Shown: positions 1 to 6,814, counted from the first letter of the stretch. The stretch is DNA of 8,310 bases from Candidatus Omnitrophota bacterium (GCA_023247935.1 JAHFFM010000079.1:1-8310); one strand, 5' to 3'. Translations and numbers: made by a program. The notes: generated by a model from the sequence alone, not told the origin.

Positions 1-266
1 TCGGTTTCCGGCAAAGGCTCCACACGTAAAGACCAGGCCATGCTTTCATCTTTCCAAGAACCGCTTTGGAGAGAAACTCCGATTTTTCCTGCCTGTCCGA
101 TTTCAAACATTTTTTCGCGCAGAAAAAGACTCGATCGGAAAAATTCCCGGGATCGAAGCAATATTTTTTTGGAAACGGAAAAAGACATGGAAACCGCCAC
201 GAGTCCAACGGAAATCAGAAGAATGCTCAGCATCGCTTCCAACAGTAAAAAACCTTTCCGGTTCAC
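1..266 (-). CDS. gspI: Minor pseudopilin GspI (N-terminal part; gene runs off the left edge)
   Basis: GspI-type minor pseudopilin, expected to join GspJ and GspK in the tip complex of the T2SS pseudopilus in the inner membrane and periplasm. About 88 codons are visible. A very short leader, MNRKG, is followed by the mature start FLLLEAMLSI. This gives a type III prepilin peptidase site, with Gly at -1 and Glu at mature position 5, and then a hydrophobic helix (roughly residues 6-28) and a polar region with SRE and LREKMFEIGQ. The GTG start overlaps the gspH stop in a GTGA arrangement. An in-frame TGA lies five codons upstream, so no longer N-terminus is possible. The assignment to GspI rests on its place after gspG-gspH and on the helix pattern. 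Another minor pseudopilin (GspJ-like) is possible because the C-terminal half is missing. Confidence 0.85.
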   Translation of the reverse strand, partial: MNRKGFLLLEAMLSILLISVGLVAVSMSFSVSKKILLRSREFFRSSLFLREKMFEIGQAGKIGVSLQSGSWKDESMAWSLRVEPLPET

Positions 267-724
267 GCCGAAACCTCTTCAATGCGCACCGTCCCGCCCA
301 AACCGCCGACCGAAATATCATAGACTCCTTCGGGGTTCGTCAGTCGAAATTTAGAAACATCGCAATTGCCGTCCGGATAACAGGCCAGTCTGTCTTTTTG
401 GCCTTCCAGCGAAACTCCGCCGGAAAGACGTATAAAACGTCCAAGCCTGTCTTTGGTCGGCTCAAAATCCGGCCCTTTCAAAATTCGGTAATCTCCATTG
501 GAAAAACTGAAACGGATCTGGAACTCGCGGCCCTCGATGAGGGCGCGCTCACGGGCGAATTGAATGCTCTTGTAGAGGGTAAACGCATCGTTTTTTATCC
601 GAAGGCTTGAAGCCACGCGTTCAAAACGAGGAACGGAAAGAGCGATGAAAACCGTGAGAATCACGGTCACCAGCATCAGTTCGATGAGAGTGAAACCATT
701 GTACCGAATTATTCTTTTTCCCAA
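263..724 (-). CDS. gspH: Minor pseudopilin GspH
   Basis: GspH/FimT-type pseudopilin, thought to link the GspG shaft to the GspI-J-K tip of the T2SS pseudopilus. The 153-aa product has the leader MGKRIIRYNG, then FTLIELMLVTVILTVF: a class III signal with Gly at -1 and Glu at +5, and one N-terminal hydrophobic helix ending near SVPRFERV. The C-terminal half ends in a beta-rich segment (YDISVGGLGGTVRIEE), as usual for GspH. Length is normal for the family. The start is a TTG that overlaps the end of gspG by 16 bases. No ATG or GTG lies between it and the prepilin cleavage site. The upstream ribosome site is weak (a GGGG about 12 bases before), so translation probably depends on ribosomes finishing gspG. 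The exact start is uncertain; the identity is firm from motif, order and size. Confidence 0.9.
   Translation of the reverse strand: MGKRIIRYNGFTLIELMLVTVILTVFIALSVPRFERVASSLRIKNDAFTLYKSIQFARERALIEGREFQIRFSFSNGDYRILKGPDFEPTKDRLGRFIRLSGGVSLEGQKDRLACYPDGNCDVSKFRLTNPEGVYDISVGGLGGTVRIEEVSA
274..278 (-). promoter_or_regulatory. Ribosome binding site of gspI (AGAGG)
   Basis: On the minus strand AGAGG lies 7 bases before the GTG at 266-264, inside the last codons of gspH. It supports the GTG as the true start and indicates that gspI is translated with coupling to gspH. Confidence 0.55.
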
Positions 725-1137
725 TTCGTGATGTCGTCCCCGCCGCCCTCGCTCTCGTCTTTCCCGTAGGAATAAAGGTCATAAACCGTTCCATGGCTTC
801 CCGGAAATTTATAAACGTAAGGATTGCCCCATGGGTCCGCTGATTTTTTCTTGATATAAGGCCCTTTCCATTTTTTAGCAATTTTTGGATTCGATGGCTT
901 GGTTATGAGGGCATCCAGCCCTTCCTCCGTTTTTGGAAAAGCGCCGGTGTCTACTTCATACAAGTCCAACGCCGAAGCTAAATTGGCTTCGATGTCCGCA
1001 TGCGCCGCGGACTCCCTTGCCTGATCACTTCTTCCCATCAATCGTGGCACGACCATGGCCACGAGAATGCTGATAACGATGACGACGAGCATCAGTTCAA
1101 CAAGCGTAAAACCTGTTTGTTTTTTTATATTTTTCAT
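709..1137 (-). CDS. gspG: Major pseudopilin GspG
   Basis: Major subunit of the T2SS pseudopilus, the periplasmic filament thought to act as a piston that drives substrates through the secretin. The 142-aa precursor has a 9-residue leader MKNIKKQTG. The mature protein begins FTLVELMLVVIVISILVAM, with Glu at +5, and is cut and N-methylated by the prepilin peptidase GspO/PilD (not in this window). The globular part shows family hallmarks: YEVDTGAFPKTEEGLDAL (residues 60-77), GPYI, DPWGNPYVYKFPG (101-113) and a C-terminal SYGKDES...DDITNW. This C-terminal loop matches the calcium-binding loop of known GspG proteins. It starts 12 bases after the gspF stop behind a strong ribosome site. The separate strong site fits the need for far more GspG than GspE or GspF. 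Confidence 0.97.
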   Translation of the reverse strand: MKNIKKQTGFTLVELMLVVIVISILVAMVVPRLMGRSDQARESAAHADIEANLASALDLYEVDTGAFPKTEEGLDALITKPSNPKIAKKWKGPYIKKKSADPWGNPYVYKFPGSHGTVYDLYSYGKDESEGGGDDITNWEKE

Positions 1138-1142
1138 AAGCT

Positions 1143-1147
1143 CTCCT
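1143..1147 (-). promoter_or_regulatory. Ribosome binding site of gspG (AGGAG)
   Basis: AGGAG on the minus strand, 5 bases before the gspG ATG. It is the clearest ribosome site in the secretion operon and sits before the subunit needed in the highest copy number. The other gsp genes rely on weak sites or overlaps. Confidence 0.75.
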
Positions 1148-1149
1148 AT

Positions 1150-2349
1150 TCATTTCGCCGACAAGCTGATTTCAAATATTGGCAATAAAATCGTGATCAC
1201 CATAAAACCCACCACCGCCCCCAAAACCAAGATAAGCGATGGCTCAAGCAGCGATAAAAAAACTTTGACCAGCTGGTCGGATTCCCTTTCGTAATTGGAA
1301 GCTATTTTATACAATGTTTTTTCCAGCTGTCCGGATTCTTCTCCCACTGAAATCATCTGCACGACCGCCGGGGGAATCACCCGGCTCGATGACAAGCTGT
1401 TGGACAAGCGGTCGCCGCTTTTTACGGCGGGAATGCTGGCGCTCAATTCCTCCTTTAACAGCACGTTGTCCGCCGTATCCGCAGAAACCTTAAGCGCTTC
1501 CAAAATGGGCGCGCCGCTTTCAAGAAGAGTGGCCAGCGTTTGTGAAAAACGGGTGATCTCCGTCTTCTTTAAAAGATCTCCAAAAACCGGCAAACTCAAT
1601 TTGAATTTGTCTATGTAATGTCTCCCCTGGGAAGTCCGGTAAAAACTCCATCCGGCGGCGCAGGCTATGCACGCCGCCAGGGCAACCCCGACAAAATAAC
1701 GGCTGAGAAAACCACTGACCCACAACAGAATTTGGGTGGGAACCGGAAGTGAACTTCCAAGATCCTGGAAAATCCCGGCCATTCTGGGGACCACATAAAT
1801 CAAAAGCACAAGAATAGTCACAAAACCCACTCCAGCCATTAAAATCGGGTAGGCCAAAGCGGATTGAACACGCATCCGGATTTCTAATTGTTTTTCATTA
1901 AACACGACCAGCCTTCTAAACACCGTATCCAAAGACCCACTGGTTTCGCCTGCGCGCGACAACACGACGAACATCCGCGGAAAAATATCCGGATTCTTAG
2001 CCATGGCCGCCGATAAACTTAAGCCTCCGGCGCATCTTTCCCTCACATCCGCGATCGCGGCTTTCAAGATTTTGTTGGTTGTTTGAGATCCGAGCAAATC
2101 AAGAGCGCGAATAATAGGAAAACCGGATTCCAGCAAATCCGCCAATTGCCGGATAAAATCAGTTGTTTGCTTTAGTCCCACCTTTGTAAAAAATAAATGG
2201 GAAGCAGCCTCCCCTTCTTCCTGCATGGAAAGCACATAATAACCCAAACGACCGGCCTCTTCGATGGCGGATTTTTTATTTTCCGCGACGATCGTGCCCT
2301 CAACCATGCGCGTAGGGGACTGTTTAGCTTGGTAATGAAAACGGGGCAT
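1150..2349 (-). CDS. gspF: T2SS inner-membrane platform protein GspF
   Basis: Polytopic inner-membrane protein that couples the GspE ATPase to pseudopilus assembly (GspF/PilC family). From the ATG it is 399 aa, the normal length. It shows the duplicated T2SSF domain, about residues 66-188 and 267-389. Each copy has the family signature: AGETSGSLDTVFRRL near 133 and GEESGQLEKTL near 336. Three membrane segments are visible, at about 169-188, 219-236 and 371-391. The N-terminus MPRFHYQAK is typical of the family, which favours the ATG at 2349. A TTG two codons earlier, overlapping the gspE stop as TTGA, would add two residues. No good ribosome site precedes either, so translational coupling to gspE is likely. 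The gene ends 12 bases before gspG. Confidence 0.95.
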   Translation of the reverse strand: MPRFHYQAKQSPTRMVEGTIVAENKKSAIEEAGRLGYYVLSMQEEGEAASHLFFTKVGLKQTTDFIRQLADLLESGFPIIRALDLLGSQTTNKILKAAIADVRERCAGGLSLSAAMAKNPDIFPRMFVVLSRAGETSGSLDTVFRRLVVFNEKQLEIRMRVQSALAYPILMAGVGFVTILVLLIYVVPRMAGIFQDLGSSLPVPTQILLWVSGFLSRYFVGVALAACIACAAGWSFYRTSQGRHYIDKFKLSLPVFGDLLKKTEITRFSQTLATLLESGAPILEALKVSADTADNVLLKEELSASIPAVKSGDRLSNSLSSSRVIPPAVVQMISVGEESGQLEKTLYKIASNYERESDQLVKVFLSLLEPSLILVLGAVVGFMVITILLPIFEISLSAK

Positions 2350-2351
2350 GA

Positions 2352-4058
2352 TCAAGTCGCCGTTTCTTCATTTTGCGTCACACGCATGACTTCTGCCGGC
2401 GTGGTCCATCCGAGCAGGATTTTTTGCCACCCATCCTGCCGCAGCGTTTTCATACCCAGGCTTAGGGCCTTGATTTTGATTTTTTCGGCGGGCGCTTTTT
2501 GAAGGATCAGGTCCTTGATCGACGCAACTAAAGGAAGTATTTCATAAATAGCCGAGCGCCCTTTGTAACCGGTGAATTTGCATTCTTCACATCCGACTCC
2601 TTCAAAAAAATTTTTCTTTTCCGTGTATTGGGCGTCAAATTCTTTGAAAATTTCCGGGCTGATTGCGGCGTCTTTTTTGCAATTCGAACAAACCAAACGC
2701 ACAAGCCTTTGTGCAATAAAACACCGGACCGAAGAAGTAATCAGGAAGGGTTCCACGCCCATGTCGATAAGCCGGGTTACGGCGGAAGCGGCGTCGTTGG
2801 TATGAAGCGTCGAGAAAACCAGATGCCCGGTCAACGCCACCCGCATCGTAATCTCAGCCGTTTCATAATCGCGCACTTCGCCGACCATAATTACGTCCGG
2901 ATCATGACGGAGAATGGATCGCAGCGCCCCGGAAAATGTCAAATTGATTTTGGGATGTACTTGGACTTGCGTCACTCCCTGCAGCCGGTATTCAATCGGG
3001 TCTTCTATGGTGATAATCTTTTTTTCAGGCGTATTGATTTTGCCCAAACAGTCATAAAGAGTCGTGGTCTTTCCGCTTCCTGTGGGACCTGTCACAAAAA
3101 TGACCCCGTTTGGCTGGCGAATCAAAGATTCGACAATTTTAAAATCGCTCTCCAAAAGTCCCAGTTTTTCCGTGCCAAAACTCAAATTTGCAGACAACAG
3201 GCGGATGACAAGGCTTTCACCGTAAGGCGTGGGAAGAATAGAAACGCGCAAATCCATTTCTTCGTTTTCGACATGTACCCGGATGCGGCCATCCTGCGGC
3301 AAACGTGTTTCGGAAATATTCAGATTGGCCATGATTTTCACGCGTGAAATGATAGCCGCATGAAAATTGCGTATTGTGATCGGCACTTTGGTGTCATACA
3401 ACGTGCCGTCCACGCGATAACGCACATTCACCCGGTTTTCGTAAGGCTCGATATGGATGTCCGAAGCTTTTTCATGATACGCCTCGACCAGGATTTGGTT
3501 CACGAATTTAATAATCGAGGCATCTTCTATCGAATCGATATGCTGCGTCTCCTGCGCCTGGATGCTTTGTGAAGATGGAGACGCGCTGAACGTCATCTGG
3601 TCAACGGCTTCTGCACCCACGCCGTAATGTTTTCGGATCGCTTCTTCTATATCGCGCGCGCTGGCCAAAACTACTTTTATGTTTTTGTTCAAAATCAGAG
3701 TCAGATCATCGATGGTATGAATGTTGATGGGGCTGGAGGTGGCGATTGTCAGAGACGCCCCATCGGAGGCAATGGGAATCATTTTATAATGAAGCGCCAG
3801 CTTAAACGGAATTTGGCTAACCAGTTCAGGGGGGATCAGCCGGTTTTTCAGCCGAACCCATTCAACGCTGGTTTGTTCGGACAAAACCGTGTACAGGGAT
3901 TCTTCACTGATAAAACCGGATTTTACTAAAATTTCACCCAACGGCAGCTTGGATTTTTTTTGCTCGCTTAATGCCTTATCAAGCTGCTCATGCGTTAAAA
4001 AATTTTTTTGGATGAGAAGCTGGCCAAGTTTCAAGCTCTGAACTTGATTCACACGCAT
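2352..4058 (-). CDS. gspE: T2SS assembly ATPase GspE with MshEN-type N-terminal domain
   Basis: Cytoplasmic hexameric secretion ATPase that powers pseudopilus assembly through GspF. The 568-aa protein has these parts in order. Two 24-residue repeats at 10-33 and 39-62, each with an LG at positions 2-3 and a final Q and joined by 5 residues, match the MshEN fold that binds c-di-GMP in MshE. The N2 domain begins near 180. The Asp box DIHIEP starts at 200, Walker A GPTGSGKT is at 324-331, Walker B DPDVIMVGEVRD is at 386-397 (Glu394), and the His box TGHLVFSTLHT is at 410-420. A tetracysteine zinc site comprises C457, C460, C490 and C493. The zinc site and gene order favour GspE over PilB, though PilB/MshE relatives share the MshEN domain. 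All catalytic motifs are intact. It heads the operon. No ribosome site lies at a usual distance from the ATG; the nearest AGGA is 16 bases away. Confidence 0.96.
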   Translation of the reverse strand: MRVNQVQSLKLGQLLIQKNFLTHEQLDKALSEQKKSKLPLGEILVKSGFISEESLYTVLSEQTSVEWVRLKNRLIPPELVSQIPFKLALHYKMIPIASDGASLTIATSSPINIHTIDDLTLILNKNIKVVLASARDIEEAIRKHYGVGAEAVDQMTFSASPSSQSIQAQETQHIDSIEDASIIKFVNQILVEAYHEKASDIHIEPYENRVNVRYRVDGTLYDTKVPITIRNFHAAIISRVKIMANLNISETRLPQDGRIRVHVENEEMDLRVSILPTPYGESLVIRLLSANLSFGTEKLGLLESDFKIVESLIRQPNGVIFVTGPTGSGKTTTLYDCLGKINTPEKKIITIEDPIEYRLQGVTQVQVHPKINLTFSGALRSILRHDPDVIMVGEVRDYETAEITMRVALTGHLVFSTLHTNDAASAVTRLIDMGVEPFLITSSVRCFIAQRLVRLVCSNCKKDAAISPEIFKEFDAQYTEKKNFFEGVGCEECKFTGYKGRSAIYEILPLVASIKDLILQKAPAEKIKIKALSLGMKTLRQDGWQKILLGWTTPAEVMRVTQNEETAT

Positions 4059-4065
4059 GAGTAGA

Positions 4066-4094
4066 AGTTTAACATCCTAACACTTCCATGCCAA
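4066..4094 (-). promoter_or_regulatory. Possible sigma70-type promoter for the gsp operon
   Basis: On the minus strand TTGGCA (4094-4089) and TAAACT (4071-4066) are separated by 17 bases. A TG one base before the -10 would form an extended -10. Only 7 bases separate the -10 from the gspE ATG, so the transcript would start at or next to the start codon and be leaderless or nearly so. That agrees with the lack of a ribosome site there. The -10 has two mismatches, so this is a suggestion from the sequence only. Confidence 0.35.
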
Positions 4095-4118
4095 GCCGGT
4101 TCCTATCCAGTTTCCGGC

Positions 4119-4140
4119 CGCGGGCGCCGAAGCGCCCACG
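4119..4140 (-). terminator. Stable UUCG-loop hairpin, possible terminator or mRNA stabiliser
   Basis: On the minus strand GGGCGC-TTCG-GCGCCC forms a perfect 6-bp stem closed by the very stable C(UUCG)G tetraloop. It extends to 9 bp with one U-G pair. It lies 54 bases past the stop of the 849-aa protein gene and before the possible gspE promoter. No T-run follows, so it is not a standard intrinsic terminator. It may block 3' exonucleases or pause RNA polymerase. Confidence 0.4.
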
Positions 4141-4146
4141 CCGTTT

Positions 4147-4194
4147 AACCCAAATATTGCATCGACTTCCACGGTCTATTGCAATATTTGGGTT
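4147..4194. repeat. Perfect 15-bp inverted repeat with 18-base loop
   Basis: AACCCAAATATTGCA at 4147-4161 is exactly inverted at 4180-4194. Two more pairs form outside after one mismatch. The arm at 4180-4194 touches the last base of the TAA stop of the 849-aa protein gene, so the hairpin would be the first structure in that mRNA's 3' end. No T-run follows on either strand. It could act with the neighbouring UUCG hairpin in ending or stabilising the transcript, or be a protein-binding palindrome upstream of gspE. Confidence 0.7.
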
Positions 4195-6743
4195 TAAGAG
4201 TTGTTTTTCAAATCCACCTTATACATATCCGAATAACCACATGAGCCGCCCACTCCCGTTTCACCGTAATTGGAAGCGAACATGGCAGCCGTCCCGTCCC
4301 AGTTCACGTTAATGCGAGGCATTGTGCAATAAGACGCATTTGATCGGCTCCGATGGTGGGCTATGCTTCGGATTTCTCCGGTCAGGACATTGATCATGAA
4401 TATTTCTTCTCTGTGCGGCCACCAGCTGGCCGTCGGATTAGAACCGCTGTCCGCGTTTGCGCAAGCATCACCCGTGTTGGTAATTTCCGTGTCTATCAGC
4501 GCCCAATCCTTTAGAGGACCTCGCGCAACGCTGGTATAATGGGTGTCATCGCACCATCCGACTTGCTGCGAAAGAGCCAATAGAAGTTTTTCGGCTCCGG
4601 TCCGCACATTATGCGCATAAATAGCCCACGTATTATTAAATTCGGGTTTCACCAAATAAGTCTGACCATCGCTTGCGCTCATCAAGGTGCTATGATCTCC
4701 AGGCTGGTCCAAAAATACGAAACCGGTTGTGCTGATGGACTTGGCTGTATGATTAATGGCATACCAAGATTTTTTTGTGCCGGTCACATCTACAAAACCG
4801 GATCCATCAGGAGCGATACCAACCCACCCTCCATCTGCAGGCCCCAGAGCTGTCACGCTGCCCGTATACAACGTATCTGCTTGCTTGTCCCAAATACGGA
4901 TCTGAGTGCCCAATATAACAAGAAAATACCTCCCGTCCGCGCTGATGGTATCTTCCGTGCCTCCCATGCTTCCAAGAGTCTGGCCAAAATCCTTTAACGT
5001 CGTAACAGCCCCCGTAGAAACGGAAAGACGCTGTAATTTAGAGCCATCAGGAAAATAAAACGCGTCCGAATCCACAGGATCAAATGTGCAATCACCCTGA
5101 TTGCCGCTCACTGAATCCCGGATAGTCGCGCCCGTAGCGGCATCGATGATGCGAGTGCCTTTCGCGTCATCCGCTACATATTTTGTGCTGTCGGCGTTCC
5201 AAAAACCATTTTTGCCGTAAATTAATCCCGAGCCTTCGGAAGGATATACATTGCTCAGCCGGGTAATTTTAGAACCATAAACAGGATCCGTGTAGCTTTG
5301 GCCCGTAGAAATAAATCCCGAATTCCTTGGCAAAAAAGCTCCGGGAAGGCTGTAAGCATAAGAGCCGCTGGTTGGTGGAGCATGAACCCGGCCATCGTCC
5401 GCGACCCCCGGCAGACCCGATAGACCCCCGCCTCCAGAAATCTGCAGGCTCACAGTCGCAGATGCGGTAACGCTGCCGGCAGCATTTGTTGCCGTCAGAA
5501 CATAAGTTGTCGTGGATGTCGGGGAAATAGTCTTCGTGGTTCCTGTAACCGTACCGATTCCCTGACTTAAAGAAAGACTTGTAGAACCAGAGACAACCCA
5601 ACTCAATGTGCTGCTTTGGCCGGTGGAAATGGAATTAGGCGAAGCCGAGAAACTGGAAATGACCGGCAGTACTGGCGATTGCTGCACGGTAACACCCACT
5701 ATTTTCCCTGTACTTCCCCCCGCGCCCGTGCAATCCAACGCATAAACAGCCGTTGCGGACGGCGTAACAACCAGGCTTCCAGACGTCGCTTTTGATCCGC
5801 TCCAACCATTGCTGGCTGTGCAAGCTGTGGCATTGGTCGTGCTCCAAGTTAAAGTACTGCTCTTTCCGGCATTGATAATGTCGGGGCTGGCAGTAAAATT
5901 CAAAGTAGGAGGCGGCGTTGGGTTGGGAGTTGACGAGACGGTCACATCAACTGATTGAGTGACACTGCCAGCGCTGTTCGTGGCCGTCAAAATATAAGAT
6001 GTTTTAGAAGTCGGAGAAACTACTTTCGAGGTTCCGGTAACAACGCCGATACCCTGGTTCAGGGAAAGACTCGTTGCATTAGTCACATTCCATCCAAGGG
6101 TAGAGCTCTGCCCGACAGTAATGCTTGCAGGCGTTGCGGAAAAAGAAACGATGACTGGAAGAGACACGGGCGGGGGCGGCACCGTGCCCGATCCAGTTCC
6201 GATAACTGCATCTGAAATGGCCGTATTCATAACTGACAAACTGACCGTTCCAATTAAAGGATAAACAGGAGCTTTTTTGCTGGTATAAAATAATGAACCG
6301 TTTTTATAATATTTGACTGCCGCAGATTCTACGGCAATACGAAACCTGTCTCCAGCCTTATAAGAAATATCTGTCCGATAAGTCCGCGATTCACGCACTT
6401 CCGCATAGTTGTCATAACATTCGATTCCAAACAGCATATTTGTGGAATATGTGGTCGCACTATTTCCAAATCCTATATATAGACCTCTTTTGGCCTGCGG
6501 TATCGTAAATTCCAAAAATCCATCTGAAGAAAGCACGGCTTGCTGACTTACCGCTCCCGCATCCGCCATTCCGTTATCGCTACCTGAAGTTTTTTTAAGA
6601 CTGGTCCCGGTAACTGTAACATTTTTAAGGTTGGTCCAAACCACCGACGACGGAACGCTTGTTGCCGCTTGGCACATAGACCCTTCAATCCATAAAAAAA
6701 CTCCCAAAAAACAGATGAAAATCGGTCTTAAGTTTTGTCTCAT
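4194..6743 (-). CDS. Secreted lectin-like / Ig-repeat / beta-propeller protein; possible T2SS substrate
   Basis: No named family for the full 849-aa protein. A Sec signal peptide covers residues 1-26 (hydrophobic IFICFLGVFLWI, cleavage likely CQA/A); there is no lipobox. Residues about 33-180 look like a lectin-type beta-sandwich (VVWTNLKNVTVTG, AEVRESRTYR, GDRFRIAVE, VKYYKNGSLFYTS). Pro-rich linkers separate three Ig/PKD-like repeats of about 75 residues at 196-270, 279-353 and 360-434. After a Gly-rich linker, residues about 480-849 hold some seven beta-strand blocks (for example DGRYFLVILGTQIRIWD, INVNWDGTAAMFASN) suggesting a propeller. Ten cysteines lie past the signal peptide, C308 and C338 in repeat 2 among them; periplasmic disulfides are likely. 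Such a build suits a secreted carbohydrate- or surface-binding protein; an enzyme role is possible but no active site can be named. The ATG follows GAGGG by 4 bases, with a promoter upstream. Its position ahead of gspE suggests export by that system (inference). Confidence 0.88.
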   Translation of the reverse strand: MRQNLRPIFICFLGVFLWIEGSMCQAATSVPSSVVWTNLKNVTVTGTSLKKTSGSDNGMADAGAVSQQAVLSSDGFLEFTIPQAKRGLYIGFGNSATTYSTNMLFGIECYDNYAEVRESRTYRTDISYKAGDRFRIAVESAAVKYYKNGSLFYTSKKAPVYPLIGTVSLSVMNTAISDAVIGTGSGTVPPPPVSLPVIVSFSATPASITVGQSSTLGWNVTNATSLSLNQGIGVVTGTSKVVSPTSKTSYILTATNSAGSVTQSVDVTVSSTPNPTPPPTLNFTASPDIINAGKSSTLTWSTTNATACTASNGWSGSKATSGSLVVTPSATAVYALDCTGAGGSTGKIVGVTVQQSPVLPVISSFSASPNSISTGQSSTLSWVVSGSTSLSLSQGIGTVTGTTKTISPTSTTTYVLTATNAAGSVTASATVSLQISGGGGLSGLPGVADDGRVHAPPTSGSYAYSLPGAFLPRNSGFISTGQSYTDPVYGSKITRLSNVYPSEGSGLIYGKNGFWNADSTKYVADDAKGTRIIDAATGATIRDSVSGNQGDCTFDPVDSDAFYFPDGSKLQRLSVSTGAVTTLKDFGQTLGSMGGTEDTISADGRYFLVILGTQIRIWDKQADTLYTGSVTALGPADGGWVGIAPDGSGFVDVTGTKKSWYAINHTAKSISTTGFVFLDQPGDHSTLMSASDGQTYLVKPEFNNTWAIYAHNVRTGAEKLLLALSQQVGWCDDTHYTSVARGPLKDWALIDTEITNTGDACANADSGSNPTASWWPHREEIFMINVLTGEIRSIAHHRSRSNASYCTMPRINVNWDGTAAMFASNYGETGVGGSCGYSDMYKVDLKNNS
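5442..6158 (-). repeat. Three tandem Ig/PKD-like repeats inside the secreted protein gene
   Basis: Copies lie at about 5934-6158, 5685-5909 and 5442-5669. Each follows the pattern SFSA-SP-SI-GQSSTL-W, a short variable part, then SPTS-TSY-LTATN-AGSVT. Copies 1 and 3 share the SLSLNQ/SLSLSQ-GIG-VTGT core. Copy 2 has instead a cysteine pair and a TASNGWSG insert. DNA identity between copies is clearly lower than protein similarity, so the duplication is old. Confidence 0.85.
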
Positions 6744-6747
6744 AGCG

Positions 6748-6752
6748 CCCTC
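6748..6752 (-). promoter_or_regulatory. Ribosome binding site of the secreted protein gene (GAGGG)
   Basis: GAGGG on the minus strand ends 4 bases before the ATG at 6743. It supports that start, which is also the one that gives a proper signal peptide. The spacing is slightly short. Confidence 0.55.
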
Positions 6753-6785
6753 GTTTAGTTATTTTTATTACATTTTTTATTAGAT

Positions 6786-6814
6786 ATTTTAACTTTAAAA
6801 AAAGTGTATATCAA
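6786..6814 (-). promoter_or_regulatory. Sigma70-type promoter of the secreted protein gene
   Basis: On the minus strand TTGATA (6814-6809) and TAAAAT (6791-6786) are exactly 17 bases apart, one mismatch each from consensus. Transcription would begin near 6779, leaving a 5' leader of about 36 bases. A run of A and T of more than 50 bases upstream (about 6815-6875) could serve as an UP element. The whole 151-base gap is far richer in AT than the genes around it. Confidence 0.6.

Noticed and set aside
40..354. Plus-strand open frames at the left end
   Set aside because: They oppose the gspH and gspI reading frames, which carry clear prepilin signatures.
2628..3347. 239-codon open frame on the plus strand
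   Set aside because: It lies wholly antisense to the catalytic core of gspE, and its translation has no recognisable family, only a mirrored codon bias.
4143..4198. Integron attC-like site (GTTTAAC with opposite GTTTAAG)
   Set aside because: The left box fits RYYYAAC, but the right box does not fit GTTRRRY. The arms are perfectly paired without the extra bases typical of attC, and no integrase or cassette is present.
4611..4997. 128-codon open frame on the plus strand
   Set aside because: It is antisense to the propeller part of the secreted protein and has no ribosome site or recognisable domain.
6675..6741. Lipoprotein signal in the 849-aa protein (GSMC)
   Set aside because: The residue before Cys24 is Met and the -3 position is Gly, so it does not fit a lipobox. 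The CQA/A signal peptidase I site fits better.
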